Assembly (NCBI RefSeq): GCF_000422845.1
Contig: NZ_AUGV01000018.1
Span: 51,342-115,341, forward strand
Source of the DNA: Oceanobacter kriegii DSM 6294
Lineage (GTDB): Bacteria > Pseudomonadota > Gammaproteobacteria > Pseudomonadales > Oceanobacteraceae
Direction: 5' to 3'
Length of the DNA stretch: 64,000 nt
Numbering within the stretch: position 1 is the first letter of the stretch; each line of letters starts with the position of its first letter. A program made the translations under genes and the position numbers. The notes under the pieces are model-generated. The model made no database searches. It was not told where the DNA came from and worked only from the letters and a program-made list of their open reading frames with translations. Below are positions 43,136 to 51,551 of the stretch, piece by piece.

Positions 43136-43774
43136 ATGATTCCCAATTCCCCCGGCGTGCCCCACGCTGCTTTTTTACCAACCCGTTTGCCAACCCGGCA
43201 AGCACCTCTGACGGCCTGGCTGGGCATGTTGCTGATGGCGCTGAGCTTGCTGTGCAGCCCATTGGCCAATGCGGAGGAATACCCTGAAATTGACTGGGTC
43301 GATTTATTGCCCGCCGACGATCTGGAAGCGCTGGAAAACCGCCCGGACTTCATCAATAACATTGCCGAAGGTTCGGCAGCCGATCTGGATGGCAGTGCCC
43401 CTGCTGACGATCTGAATCTGGATCAGCAAGCGGCCTGGCAGCGTTACGACGCGGCGCTGAAGTCGACCCGCACACGACCGGAGTTTGATGGCCGCAAGGT
43501 GAAGATCCCGGGCTTTGTGGTGCCGCTGGAGTTTGACGAGCAACAGAACGTCAGCGAGTTCTTTCTGGTGCCGTTCTTTGGCGCTTGCATCCATGTACCG
43601 CCACCACCGCCAAACCAGATCATTCACGTAGTGCTGTCAGCGCCGTATCAGATGGCCTCGATTGCCGATCCGGTGTGGCTGACCGGCACCGTTCGATTGC
43701 AGCAAACCGCCAATGATCTGGGGGCGTCGGCCTATTCCCTCGATGTGAAAACCATCAAGCCTTATTACGACTAG
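43136..43774 (+). CDS. DUF3299 exported protein
   Basis: Exported protein of 212 residues: signal region about 24-48 (LTAWLGMLLMALSLLCSPLANAEE), acidic linker, then the DUF3299 domain (about 110-212) with KVKIPGFVVPLEFDEQ, FFLVPFFGACIHVPPPPPNQ and VWLTGTVRLQ. The Cys-x-His in GACIHVPPPPPNQ is a conserved, possibly metal-binding feature of the family. DUF3299 genes accompany MacB-like ABC genes and DUF2796/ZrgA genes in zinc-related clusters. ATG at 43136 preferred over the TTG just before it. It ends 18 bp from the convergent ZrgA-like gene. Confidence 0.87.
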   Translation: MIPNSPGVPHAAFLPTRLPTRQAPLTAWLGMLLMALSLLCSPLANAEEYPEIDWVDLLPADDLEALENRPDFINNIAEGSAADLDGSAPADDLNLDQQAAWQRYDAALKSTRTRPEFDGRKVKIPGFVVPLEFDEQQNVSEFFLVPFFGACIHVPPPPPNQIIHVVLSAPYQMASIADPVWLTGTVRLQQTANDLGASAYSLDVKTIKPYYD

Positions 43775-43792
43775 AATCGCCAGAACGTTGGA

Positions 43793-44470
43793 TCAGTCCA
43801 GCGTCAGCTCACCATCGGTTTGCCACAGGGCTGCGCCCTGCCCCTGTGCCGTGCTCCATTGCAGGTTCAGGGTCACCATGCCGGGGAAGTATTCAAACAG
43901 CCGCGTGCTGAGTTGCAGTGAGCTGGCGCTGCATTCAAACACCCAGTGGGCGCTGAGGTCGGAATGCACTGCATGGCCGTCATGGTCATGGTCATGGTCA
44001 TGGTCATGGTCATGGTCTTCATGCTCGTGTTCTGCATGAGCATGATCGTGCTCTTCATGATCATGTTCGCCATGCGCTTGTTCTTCATGATCGTCATGGC
44101 CGTCGTGGTCATCATGATCCGCCTGTGGATAACTGGCTTCCATATCCAGCAACTGGCAGTTCTTGATGGCTATCAGCGGCAAATCCAGTTTGGTTTTCAG
44201 GTCCTGCATGGCAGCCCGCTGCTCATCGTTGGCGGGCTTGCCTTCAAACCCGACCAGGTTGGCCATGGGGCTATCCAGTTGTACCAGCACCTGATCACCG
44301 TCCTGCGCCAACGTCAGTTCCGCAACCCCATGCTGATGGGCCGCTGCAGCCTGCGCAGCCATCGGAGTGGCACTCAGTAGCACTGCGGTGGTCAGCGCAC
44401 CAAGGGTACAGCGGGAGCCCGCCAGCAAACGATGCAAGGACGATGACGTCAGGGAAGAACAAGTGCTCAT
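43793..44470 (-). CDS. zrgA: His-rich periplasmic zinc-binding protein (ZrgA/DUF2796-like)
   Basis: Exported 225-residue protein: signal peptide about 1-42 (AAQAAAAHQHG), then AHQHGVAELTLAQDGDQVLV, which is the DUF2796 opening, a His/Asp/Glu-rich stretch (about 115-168, more than twenty His) and a C-terminal beta part (LFEYFPGMVTLNLQW). ZrgA of Vibrio is the periplasmic zinc-binding part of a Zur-regulated uptake system; this is a close structural match. The His-rich stretch is encoded partly by an ATGGTC tandem repeat, so its length may vary between strains. Its ATG overlaps the stop of the DUF1624 gene (ATGA). Confidence 0.9.
   Translation of the reverse strand: MSTCSSLTSSSLHRLLAGSRCTLGALTTAVLLSATPMAAQAAAAHQHGVAELTLAQDGDQVLVQLDSPMANLVGFEGKPANDEQRAAMQDLKTKLDLPLIAIKNCQLLDMEASYPQADHDDHDGHDDHEEQAHGEHDHEEHDHAHAEHEHEDHDHDHDHDHDHDGHAVHSDLSAHWVFECSASSLQLSTRLFEYFPGMVTLNLQWSTAQGQGAALWQTDGELTLD
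43977..44017. repeat. Hexanucleotide repeat encoding the His/Asp tract
   Basis: About six tandem copies of ATGGTC (plus strand), reading as alternating Asp-His in the ZrgA-like protein. In-frame repeat; copy-number change would lengthen or shorten the metal-binding tract without frameshift. Confidence 0.85.
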
Positions 44471-45660
44471 AGGTATTTGATCCAGGGTTGTGTCGATGCG
44501 TGTTTGTATCGACTGAAGCTACGGGTTGGCCACCAGGTAACTGCCGCCATCACCAATGTGATCAGCCATACCCAGGCAATATGATCGACACCAAAGAAGG
44601 CCCCCTGGTTCGTTCCCCAGATGGCGACCGCCAGATAATAGAGTCCCATCAGCAGATACAAATGCAGCAGGTAGAAGAACATCGGCGCCGAACCAAAATC
44701 CACCAACACCTGTTCAACCTTGCTGCCTTGCAGCCGTGGGCAACGCTCCAGTACCCGCAAGGTGAGGAACATGATGCCCAGCGTCAGTAACAGGAAGTCG
44801 AGGGACGGCGGGTATTTGGTGTAGTTGAAGAAATCCATCAGGGTGCGCACCCAGTCGCCCTGCATCTGCCAATCGAGGGTTTCACCGTAGAGGTTCATAC
44901 CGCGCAGAATCAGCAGAACGCCCAGACAACCCAGTCCCATATTCAACAGCCAACACTGACGCCATTGAGCATCGGCACTGCGGGCAAACAAGGGCCCGGC
45001 GCAGTAACCCAGCAAGATCACCCCGATCCACGGCAGCAGCGGGTAGCTGACCTTGAAGCTGATCATCTCGCTTTGCCATAAATAGCCACGGTCGTGCAGG
45101 ATGGTCCAGATGCCATAGCCCCACTCACCCGGCGCAAACTGGATGGGCGTCAACGCGTTGTGGCCCAACGTAATCAGCAAGCCCAGAGCCAGTAACACCG
45201 GATACGGCAGTCGACACAGCAGCGCCAACACCAGCATGGTCAGACCGATGGCCCAGATCACTTGCAGGTAGATGGTGTTGGCCAGTACAAACCAGAGGCC
45301 GGTGAGCACCACCACCTCCAGAAAGATCAAAAACAGCCCGCGTTTGGCCAGAAAACCCGCCGGAGAACGGTAACCGGACGCCGGATGGGCATACAACCAG
45401 GCCGACAGACCGGTCAGGAACACAAAGGTCGGCGCACACAAATGCGCGGCCATTCTGGTCCAGAACAACATGGGATCTGTCTGTTGTACGTCCATCGGGT
45501 CGTTGACGTACTGATGCAGGAAAAAACGCTCGCGGGTGTGGTCGATCAACATGATCAACATCACCAGACCACGCATGGCATCGATGCTGCGAATGCGGGC
45601 TTTTTTCACGGCGGTTTGGGTCATATCAGCTGCGCTGGCAGCCATACCGGGGACGTTCAA
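44467..45660 (-). CDS. DUF1624/HGSNAT-like multi-pass membrane protein
   Basis: About 397 residues with roughly ten to eleven hydrophobic helices, inner membrane. RIRSIDAMRGLVMLIMLIDHTRE near the N-terminus and FVFLTGLSAWLYA are the marks of the DUF1624 family related to heparan-alpha-glucosaminide N-acetyltransferase, which moves acetyl groups across a membrane. Its activity in bacteria is unknown. Start uncertain: I take the TTG at 45660, which has GGAG nine bases upstream; TTG 45675 or ATG 45645 are alternatives. It follows the TonB receptor by about 67 bp and its stop overlaps the ZrgA-like start. The link to zinc is by operon only. Confidence 0.83.
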   Translation of the reverse strand: MNVPGMAASAADMTQTAVKKARIRSIDAMRGLVMLIMLIDHTRERFFLHQYVNDPMDVQQTDPMLFWTRMAAHLCAPTFVFLTGLSAWLYAHPASGYRSPAGFLAKRGLFLIFLEVVVLTGLWFVLANTIYLQVIWAIGLTMLVLALLCRLPYPVLLALGLLITLGHNALTPIQFAPGEWGYGIWTILHDRGYLWQSEMISFKVSYPLLPWIGVILLGYCAGPLFARSADAQWRQCWLLNMGLGCLGVLLILRGMNLYGETLDWQMQGDWVRTLMDFFNYTKYPPSLDFLLLTLGIMFLTLRVLERCPRLQGSKVEQVLVDFGSAPMFFYLLHLYLLMGLYYLAVAIWGTNQGAFFGVDHIAWVWLITLVMAAVTWWPTRSFSRYKHASTQPWIKYL

Positions 45661-45727
45661 TTCGTTGTGCTCCAAACGACAAGCGGCAGCCGAAGCTGCC
45701 GTTGTTTTTTCAGGTAGTGGTGACCTG

Positions 45728-47839
45728 TCAGAAGGAATAGGTCACACTGGCTTTCACCGTGCGCGGTTCGCCCGGCTGGGTCCAGTAGGCGTTATAGCTG
45801 TTGGACATGTAGTCCTTGTTAAACAGGTTGCTGATACTCAGCTGGCCTGCAAAGCCTTCAACAAAGTTGACGCCAGCATTCACATTCACCAACCAGTAGG
45901 CTGGCAAGCGGTAATCCGGGTTGATGGTATCGCCCAGGCGGTCGTCAACGTACTGGTAGCTGCCGCCAACATAACCGTCACGACCCGCAACCACCAGTTC
46001 CTGTTTCAGCGACACACTGAGGGTGTTGGCTGGCACGTTCAGAATATCGCTGCCCGCCGGGACTTCCACACCCCAATCGGCATTGATCACGTCTTCCGTG
46101 GTGCTTGTGTCCAGCCAGGCGTAGGAGGCCGTCATGCTCAGGGTGTCAGTGAAGTAACCCTGGGTATCGAATTCCAGACCACGGCTCTGGATGCCACCCA
46201 ACTGGGCTGAGCCACCATTCACGGGATCAGCGGTCAGAATATTGGATTTTTCAGCATCGAACAGCGCCACAGTGGTGATCCAGCCACCGTCGTTGATTTT
46301 CACACCCACCTCTCGGGACTTGCTCTTTTCCGGGTCAAACGGGTTGCCCTGGTAGTCGGAGCCGGTCAGCGGCATAAAGCCTTCGGAGTAGCTGGCATAC
46401 ACCTGCACTTCCGGGGTCAGGGCGTAGGTCACACCCAGACGTGGGCTGACTTCAGTACCGGAATCGCGGTTGGTGGCGTACAGACCCACCTTACGCTGAT
46501 GGTACTTGTCCACACGGGCGCCCAACAGAATTTGCAGGTCTTCGGTCAGCTCCAACTGATCCTGCACGTAGACACCAAAGGCTTGTTGGTATTCGTGATC
46601 GTCCTTGTTGGCGCTCAGGGCAGGTTTGGCCTGACCATACACCGGGTTGGTGTAGTCAATTTCATAAATAGTTTCGCCCCATGCTGCACGGGCACGGTCC
46701 ATGCGCTCATCCAGGAAGTAGCGATAAGCATCGGCACCCAACATGAAGTTATGCACAACCGCACCGGTTTCGGCTTCGCCACTCAATTCCACTCGGGCGG
46801 AGCGATCAGTGGCCTTGTAGTCACGGTAGCGGTACTGGCGACCCAACTGGGTTGAGCCATCGACACCCGCGCTCTGACGACCGCCAGACAATTCTGCTTC
46901 GGTGGAGTAACCCTCCAGCGAGGAGAAACGCTGGGTAACACCGGCCACCAGATTCCAGCCGTTATCCAATTCGGACTGCAGACTCAGCTGATGACCCCAC
47001 ACCTTGCTGGTGATTGGGCCGTCGTTTGGTTCACCCAGAAAACGGCTGTTCGGAATGGTGTCGAAGTCGTTGTTCAGTACGATCACACCACGGTCCAGCG
47101 GCTGCTGCTGTTTGACGTACTCCATTTCGTACAACACGGACATGCTTTCGCTGACGTCGTACAGCAGGGATGGCGAGATGGTTTGCTTCTTCTGATACAT
47201 GTGATCGCGGAAGCTGTCACTGTCTTGCCATGCGCCGTTAATACGACCCGCCATGTTATCGCTGATGGCACCGGTAATATCCGCTTCTACCCGCTTGTGG
47301 CTGTAGCTGCCCACTTCGGCCTTGATGCGACCTTCACGGAAAAACTCTGGCTTCAACGTGGTGATGTTAACGATACCGCCCGGTTCGGCACGGCCAAACA
47401 AGGCAGAGCCCGGGCCCTTGATGATTTCAACGTTTTCAATGTTGGAAACGTCACGACGACCGCCATAACCACGGCCACCACTGAAGCCGTTGATCAGGTA
47501 ACCGGACGGCATGTTTTCATTACCCGGGAAGCCACGCATGGCAAAGCTGTCGAACATGCCACCCATGTTGTTCTGACGGGACACGGTCGCCGACATATCC
47601 AACACACTTTGAAAATCGTTCAGGCCAGCATCGACAATGGCCTCACGGCCCACCTCTTCAATCGCCTGCGGGCGTTCCTGATTCGGAACATTGCCACGAT
47701 AGGCAGGCACGTAAGTGGCAACCACCTCTTCCATATCGGTGTTTGCAGCGGCGTCTTGCGCCAGTACCGGTTGAATATTCAGGGCAGCAGCAGCCACCGC
47801 CAGAGTGAGCAAGTGAGGGCGAGTGTTCAAGGGCGTCAT
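45728..47839 (-). CDS. TonB-dependent receptor of the zinc-type operon
   Basis: Outer-membrane receptor of 703 residues: signal peptide 1-27 (LNIQPVLAQDAA), plug about 35-175 with FAMRGFPGNENMPSGYLINGF and EIIKGPGSALFGRAEPGG, barrel ending ASVTYSF. The plug is of the FhuA/ferric-siderophore class, not a His-rich ZnuD type. It begins an operon with DUF1624 and a ZrgA-like zinc protein. Start set at MTPLNTRPH; no good ribosome site is visible, and 51 upstream codons are not conserved-looking. Upstream lie a Fur box and a separate 21-bp palindrome. A metallophore or zincophore ligand (as for CntO/ZrmA) would reconcile the two, but this is inference. Confidence 0.9.
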   Translation of the reverse strand: MTPLNTRPHLLTLAVAAAALNIQPVLAQDAAANTDMEEVVATYVPAYRGNVPNQERPQAIEEVGREAIVDAGLNDFQSVLDMSATVSRQNNMGGMFDSFAMRGFPGNENMPSGYLINGFSGGRGYGGRRDVSNIENVEIIKGPGSALFGRAEPGGIVNITTLKPEFFREGRIKAEVGSYSHKRVEADITGAISDNMAGRINGAWQDSDSFRDHMYQKKQTISPSLLYDVSESMSVLYEMEYVKQQQPLDRGVIVLNNDFDTIPNSRFLGEPNDGPITSKVWGHQLSLQSELDNGWNLVAGVTQRFSSLEGYSTEAELSGGRQSAGVDGSTQLGRQYRYRDYKATDRSARVELSGEAETGAVVHNFMLGADAYRYFLDERMDRARAAWGETIYEIDYTNPVYGQAKPALSANKDDHEYQQAFGVYVQDQLELTEDLQILLGARVDKYHQRKVGLYATNRDSGTEVSPRLGVTYALTPEVQVYASYSEGFMPLTGSDYQGNPFDPEKSKSREVGVKINDGGWITTVALFDAEKSNILTADPVNGGSAQLGGIQSRGLEFDTQGYFTDTLSMTASYAWLDTSTTEDVINADWGVEVPAGSDILNVPANTLSVSLKQELVVAGRDGYVGGSYQYVDDRLGDTINPDYRLPAYWLVNVNAGVNFVEGFAGQLSISNLFNKDYMSNSYNAYWTQPGEPRTVKASVTYSF

Positions 47840-47860
47840 AGGTCTGAGTAGTAGTAATAA

Positions 47861-47881
47861 AATAACATTAGTAATGTTATT
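47861..47881. promoter_or_regulatory. 21-bp perfect palindrome upstream of the receptor
   Basis: AATAACATTA-G-TAATGTTATT; it contains AATGTTAT half sites like those in gammaproteobacterial Zur boxes, although their order is reversed. It lies 22 bp upstream of the receptor ATG, between the Fur box and the start. Confidence 0.5.
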
Positions 47882-47933
47882 ACATTTTTTGAATGAAGTT
47901 AACGTTACAACAGAGGCTAAACGCGGATTTTTA

Positions 47934-47953
47934 CAAATAATAATGATTTTCAA
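47934..47953. promoter_or_regulatory. Fur box upstream of the receptor
   Basis: CAAATAATAATGATTTTCAA matches the Fur consensus well; about 95 bp upstream of the receptor start. Confidence 0.75.
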
Positions 47954-48058
47954 CTGTGGCACATTGTCGCAGCACACACAGGGCCGGCTCAAGATGAAAG
48001 AAATTAAAGAGGTGAAAGAGATGACTTCGGGGCTCAGGTCGCAGAAAGGATAGAGAAG

Positions 48059-48080
48059 TAGAGCGCCCCGAGGCGCTCTT
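48059..48080 (-). terminator. Hairpin after copZ
   Basis: AGAGCGCC and GGCGCTCT enclose CCGA six bases past the copZ stop. A good stem, but with only a weak T-tract on the minus strand. Confidence 0.5.
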
Positions 48081-48085
48081 GCTTA

Positions 48086-48283
48086 TTAGTCAGATACCCG
48101 AGCTGGGAAACCGCCGTCGTCCAACGCCTCGCATACTGCGTCAGCATCGGCTTTGGCCGTGGTTTGTACCACACCGGTTGCCAGATCGACCGTTACCTCG
48201 GCAGCGTCATCCAACTCATGGATGATATTGGTCACGGCTTTGACGCAGCCGCCGCAGGTCATGCCTTCTACCTGTAATTTCAT
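48086..48283 (-). CDS. copZ: CopZ-like copper chaperone
   Basis: Cytoplasmic HMA-domain protein of 65 residues that carries Cu(I). The metal site is MTCGGC (residues 8-13) at the N-terminus; the rest forms the usual small ferredoxin-like fold ([27 protein letters not shown]). Start at [10 protein letters not shown] has a perfect GGAGG. It diverges from copA, and both have MerR-type promoters with 19-bp spacers, so both should respond to CueR. It would deliver copper to the HMA domains of CopA. Confidence 0.93.
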   Translation of the reverse strand: MKLQVEGMTCGGCVKAVTNIIHELDDAAEVTVDLATGVVQTTAKADADAVCEALDDGGFPARVSD

Positions 48284-48314
48284 AAAAACCTCCAGATCAC
48301 ACGTTTCAGGCGTC

Positions 48315-48345
48315 ACTTTAAAGCTTGCCACCATTGTAAGGTCAA
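48315..48345 (-). promoter_or_regulatory. CueR-type promoter of copZ
   Basis: On the minus strand, -35 TTGACC and -10 TAAAGT are separated by exactly 19 bp (TTACAATGGTGGCAAGCTT), the over-long spacer used by MerR-family activators; the spacer carries an imperfect CCTTAC...GCAAGC dyad. The -10 lies about 30 bp upstream of the ATG. Confidence 0.8.
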
Positions 48346-48474
48346 GAGGAACGTCAAGAGAAAGGTCAGAAGAAGGGCAAGAGAAAGGACACAGATTAAT
48401 CCTTCAATATCGGCGCGCACGAGAAGCCGAAGAGCAGGCTTACATGCGATCTCGCTGCAAACCAACTTGGCCCC

Positions 48475-48505
48475 TTTACCTTACCAGCATGGGAAGGTTT
48501 ATGAT
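48475..48505 (+). promoter_or_regulatory. CueR-type promoter of copA
   Basis: -35 TTTACC and -10 TATGAT with a 19-bp spacer TTACCAGCATGGGAAGGTT. The dyad ACCTTACC-AGCAT-GGGAAGGT is close to the CueR consensus. The copA ATG follows 31 bp after the -10. Confidence 0.87.
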
Positions 48506-48536
48506 CATGTCATCAGAATCAACAAGGACCGACAGC

Positions 48537-51050
48537 ATGAACAAACCACTGTCCCTTCCGGTCGAGGGTATGACCTGCGCATCCTGTTCCGGCCGGGTTG
48601 AACGAGCACTGTCGAAAGTGAACGGCGTAGAAAGCGCCAGCGTGAATCTGGCTACCGAAACCGCCACCGTTACTGGCAAGGCCAAACTCGATGAGCTGAT
48701 CGACGCGGTGCAAAAAGCCGGTTATGCGGTTCCCGCAGGGCAACCCATTGAGCTTGCGATTGAAGGCATGACCTGCGCCTCCTGCTCCAGCCGCCTCGAA
48801 CGCGTGCTAGGCAAGCAGGCCGGGGTCACTGCAGCCACGGTTAACCTCAGCACCGAACAAGCTCATATCGATGCCTTACCGGGCACCGCCGCAGACGATC
48901 TGATTAATGCCGTTCGCAAAGCCGGCTTTGATGCAAAGCCCATCAGCCAGCAAGCACAGAATATTGGCCAGTCATCGCTCGATACCCGCAAAAAACGCGA
49001 TCAGGAAGCCAGCCGCTACCAACGCGACCTGGTTATTGCAGCACTGCTGACCCTGCCGGTGTTTGTGCTGGAAATGGGCGGCCATCTGGTGCCAGCCTTT
49101 CATCATTGGCTGTTCGAGGCCATTGGCCAACAAACCAGCTGGGTTATTCAGTTTGTACTCACCACACTGGTATTGGTTGGTCCCGGCTTGCGCTTTTACC
49201 AGCGCGGCATTCCTGCACTGCTGCATGCCGCACCGGACATGAACTCGCTGGTGGCAGTCGGTACGCTGGCTGCGTGGGGCTTTTCCACCACCGCGACCTT
49301 TATGCCCGCAGTGCTTCCAGAGGGCACCGTGCATGTGTATTTTGAAGCTGCCGCCGTGATCGTGACCCTGATTTTGCTGGGCCGGTTGCTGGAAGCCCGC
49401 GCCAAGGGGCAAACCTCAGAGGCGATTCAACATCTGTTGAAATTACGACCGCAGACCGCGCGGGTGATTCGTAACGGCCAAACCGTCGAACTGGCGTTAG
49501 CTGACGTCGCCACTGGCGATACGCTGGAAATCCGCCCCGGAGAACGCATTCCGGTCGACGGCGAAGTGACTGACGGCCAAAGCTACGTTGATGAGTCGAT
49601 GATCTCCGGCGAACCAGACCCCGTTGATCACCGCAGTGGCAGCAACGTTATTGGCGGCACCCTCAACCAGACCGGCGCCCTGACCATCAAGGCCACCGCC
49701 GTGGGTGAACACAGTGTGCTGGCGCAAATCATCCAACTGGTCGAACAGGCGCAAGGGGCCAAATTGCCCATCCAGACCTTGGTCGACCGTGTGACACTTT
49801 GGTTTGTACCGGCCGTCATGGCGCTGGCGACCCTGACCTTTCTGACCTGGCTGATCTTTGGCCCTGAGCCCGCCTTAACCTTTGCACTGGTGAACGCCGT
49901 CGCAGTGCTGATTGTTGCCTGCCCCTGTGCCATGGGATTGGCAACGCCAACGTCAATCATGGTGGGCACCGGCCGAGGGGCTGAATCCGGCGTACTGTTT
50001 CGCAAGGGCGATGCTTTGCAACGGCTGGAAAACACGGCGGTTGTCGCGTTCGACAAAACCGGCACGCTGACCGAAGGCAAGCCAGCCCTGACCGACCTGA
50101 TCGTCACCGAAGGCTTTGATGAAAACGCCGTTTTGGCCGCCATCGCCGCGCTGGAAAGCCAGTCGGAACACCCCATCGCTCGGGCCATCGTCAGCGCTGC
50201 TGAACAGCAGCAACTGCCAATAACCAGGCCCACGAACTTTCAGTCACTGACCGGGCTCGGGGTATCAGGCACCGTACAATCAGAAGGGGAATCAGTCGAT
50301 GTGCTGCTGGGGGCTGACCGCTTGATGCGGCAGCAGGCTGTGGATATGTCCGCCGAGCAAACCCTCTCTTCTGGGTCACTGACGTTGCAGCAACACGCTG
50401 AGCAACTGGCCCAACAAGGAAAAACCCCGCTTTACGCAGCGGTGAACGGCAAGCTGGCCGCGGTGTTGGCGGTGTCCGACCCCATCAAGCCATCCACACC
50501 CGCGGCCATCAAGGCATTACACGACATGGGCCTGACCGTCGCCATGATCAGTGGCGATAACCAGCACACCGCCAATGCCATTGCCGGCCAGCTGGGCATC
50601 GACCACGTGGTGGCTGAAGTTATGCCCGCAGGTAAGGTCGACGCCATCCAGCAACTCAAACAATCGTTAGAGAAAGACCAACAGCTAGTGTTTGTGGGGG
50701 ACGGTATCAACGATGCGCCGGCACTGGCCAGCGCCGACGCCGGAATGGCCATCGGCACCGGTACCGACGTGGCCATTGAAGCGGCCGACGTGGTGCTGAT
50801 GTCCGGCAACCTGCAAGGCGTCGTCAACGCCATCGCCCTGAGCCAGGCCACCATGGGCAATATTCGCCAGAACCTGTTCTGGGCCTTTGCCTACAACACC
50901 GCTCTGGTGCCGCTGGCCGCCGGTGTGTTCTACCCGGCGTTTGGACTGTTGCTGTCACCGGCCATCGCTGCCGGAGCCATGGCGCTGTCATCGGTGTTTG
51001 TGGTGGGTAATGCGCTGCGTTTACGGCACTTTACGGTTCAAGCGTCATAA
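48537..51050 (+). CDS. copA: Copper-exporting P1B-type ATPase
   Basis: Inner-membrane Cu(I) pump of 837 residues. Two N-terminal HMA domains with GMTCASC sites (C14/C17 and C80/C83), membrane helices, actuator motif SGEP, the intramembrane CPC at 462-464 ([12 protein letters not shown]), phosphorylation motif DKTGT (D506), SEHPIA for nucleotide binding and GDGIND. Complete and of usual length. Start at [14 protein letters not shown], with AAGGA about eight bases upstream; the frame runs open 128 codons further but crosses the promoter. Divergent from copZ, followed by cueR. Protects against copper excess, relevant near a blue copper protein gene in the same window. Confidence 0.97.
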   Translation: MNKPLSLPVEGMTCASCSGRVERALSKVNGVESASVNLATETATVTGKAKLDELIDAVQKAGYAVPAGQPIELAIEGMTCASCSSRLERVLGKQAGVTAATVNLSTEQAHIDALPGTAADDLINAVRKAGFDAKPISQQAQNIGQSSLDTRKKRDQEASRYQRDLVIAALLTLPVFVLEMGGHLVPAFHHWLFEAIGQQTSWVIQFVLTTLVLVGPGLRFYQRGIPALLHAAPDMNSLVAVGTLAAWGFSTTATFMPAVLPEGTVHVYFEAAAVIVTLILLGRLLEARAKGQTSEAIQHLLKLRPQTARVIRNGQTVELALADVATGDTLEIRPGERIPVDGEVTDGQSYVDESMISGEPDPVDHRSGSNVIGGTLNQTGALTIKATAVGEHSVLAQIIQLVEQAQGAKLPIQTLVDRVTLWFVPAVMALATLTFLTWLIFGPEPALTFALVNAVAVLIVACPCAMGLATPTSIMVGTGRGAESGVLFRKGDALQRLENTAVVAFDKTGTLTEGKPALTDLIVTEGFDENAVLAAIAALESQSEHPIARAIVSAAEQQQLPITRPTNFQSLTGLGVSGTVQSEGESVDVLLGADRLMRQQAVDMSAEQTLSSGSLTLQQHAEQLAQQGKTPLYAAVNGKLAAVLAVSDPIKPSTPAAIKALHDMGLTVAMISGDNQHTANAIAGQLGIDHVVAEVMPAGKVDAIQQLKQSLEKDQQLVFVGDGINDAPALASADAGMAIGTGTDVAIEAADVVLMSGNLQGVVNAIALSQATMGNIRQNLFWAFAYNTALVPLAAGVFYPAFGLLLSPAIAAGAMALSSVFVVGNALRLRHFTVQAS

Positions 51051-51079
51051 ACGCTTTAAATACAGGCCACTGAATAGCC

Positions 51080-51140
51080 CATGGTGCGCGGTGCACACCC
51101 TACTCCATACAGCCTGTAGCGTGCACACGGCGCACCCAAA
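51080..51140. repeat. GC-rich dispersed repeat (second copy)
   Basis: GGTGCGCGGTGCACACC followed by CTAC and then GTGCACACGGCGCACCC form a copy of the repeat also found just past thrC at 1709-1770. It occupies the gap between copA and cueR. Confidence 0.6.
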
Positions 51141-51158
51141 CGGAAAGGATCAGAAAAC

Positions 51159-51551
51159 ATGAACATTGGAGCCGCCGCCAAGGCATCTGGCATCAGCGCC
51201 AAAATGATTCGTTACTACGAAGAAACCGGCCTGATCCAACCGGCCAGTCGTACCAGCGCCGGTTATCGCCAATACCGCGAAGCCGATATCCACACCCTGC
51301 GGTTTATTCGCCGGGCCCGCGATATGGGCTTTTCCGTCGAACAAATTGGCGAGCTGCTGGCACTGTGGCAAGACCAGTCCCGTCACAGCGAAGACGTGAA
51401 ACAACTGGCCCAACAGCACATCGACGTGCTGAACCAGAAGATCAGCGAACTGCAATCGATGGCCGCCACCTTACAGTCGTTAGTGAGCTGCTGCGCCGGG
51501 GACGACCGGCCGGACTGCCCGATTCTGAAAGAATTCGAAGGCAACGACTGA
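51159..51551 (+). CDS. cueR: CueR copper-responsive MerR-family regulator
   Basis: Cytoplasmic activator of 130 residues. Winged helix-turn-helix at the N-terminus (MNIGAAAKASGISAKMIRYY, YRQYREADIHTL), dimerisation helix (about 80-110) and metal-binding loop with C112 and C120 (CCAGDDRPDCP), the same positions as E. coli CueR. Ser77, the residue that marks Cu(I)/Ag(I) sensors as opposed to Cys in Zn/Hg sensors, is present (RHSEDVK). It lies 108 bp after copA. Predicted targets are the two 19-bp-spacer promoters between copZ and copA. Confidence 0.96.
   Translation: MNIGAAAKASGISAKMIRYYEETGLIQPASRTSAGYRQYREADIHTLRFIRRARDMGFSVEQIGELLALWQDQSRHSEDVKQLAQQHIDVLNQKISELQSMAATLQSLVSCCAGDDRPDCPILKEFEGND

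Noticed and set aside
45728..47839. ZnuD-type zinc receptor
   Set aside because: No His-rich loops, and the plug is of the FhuA/ferric-siderophore class; only the operon context suggests zinc.
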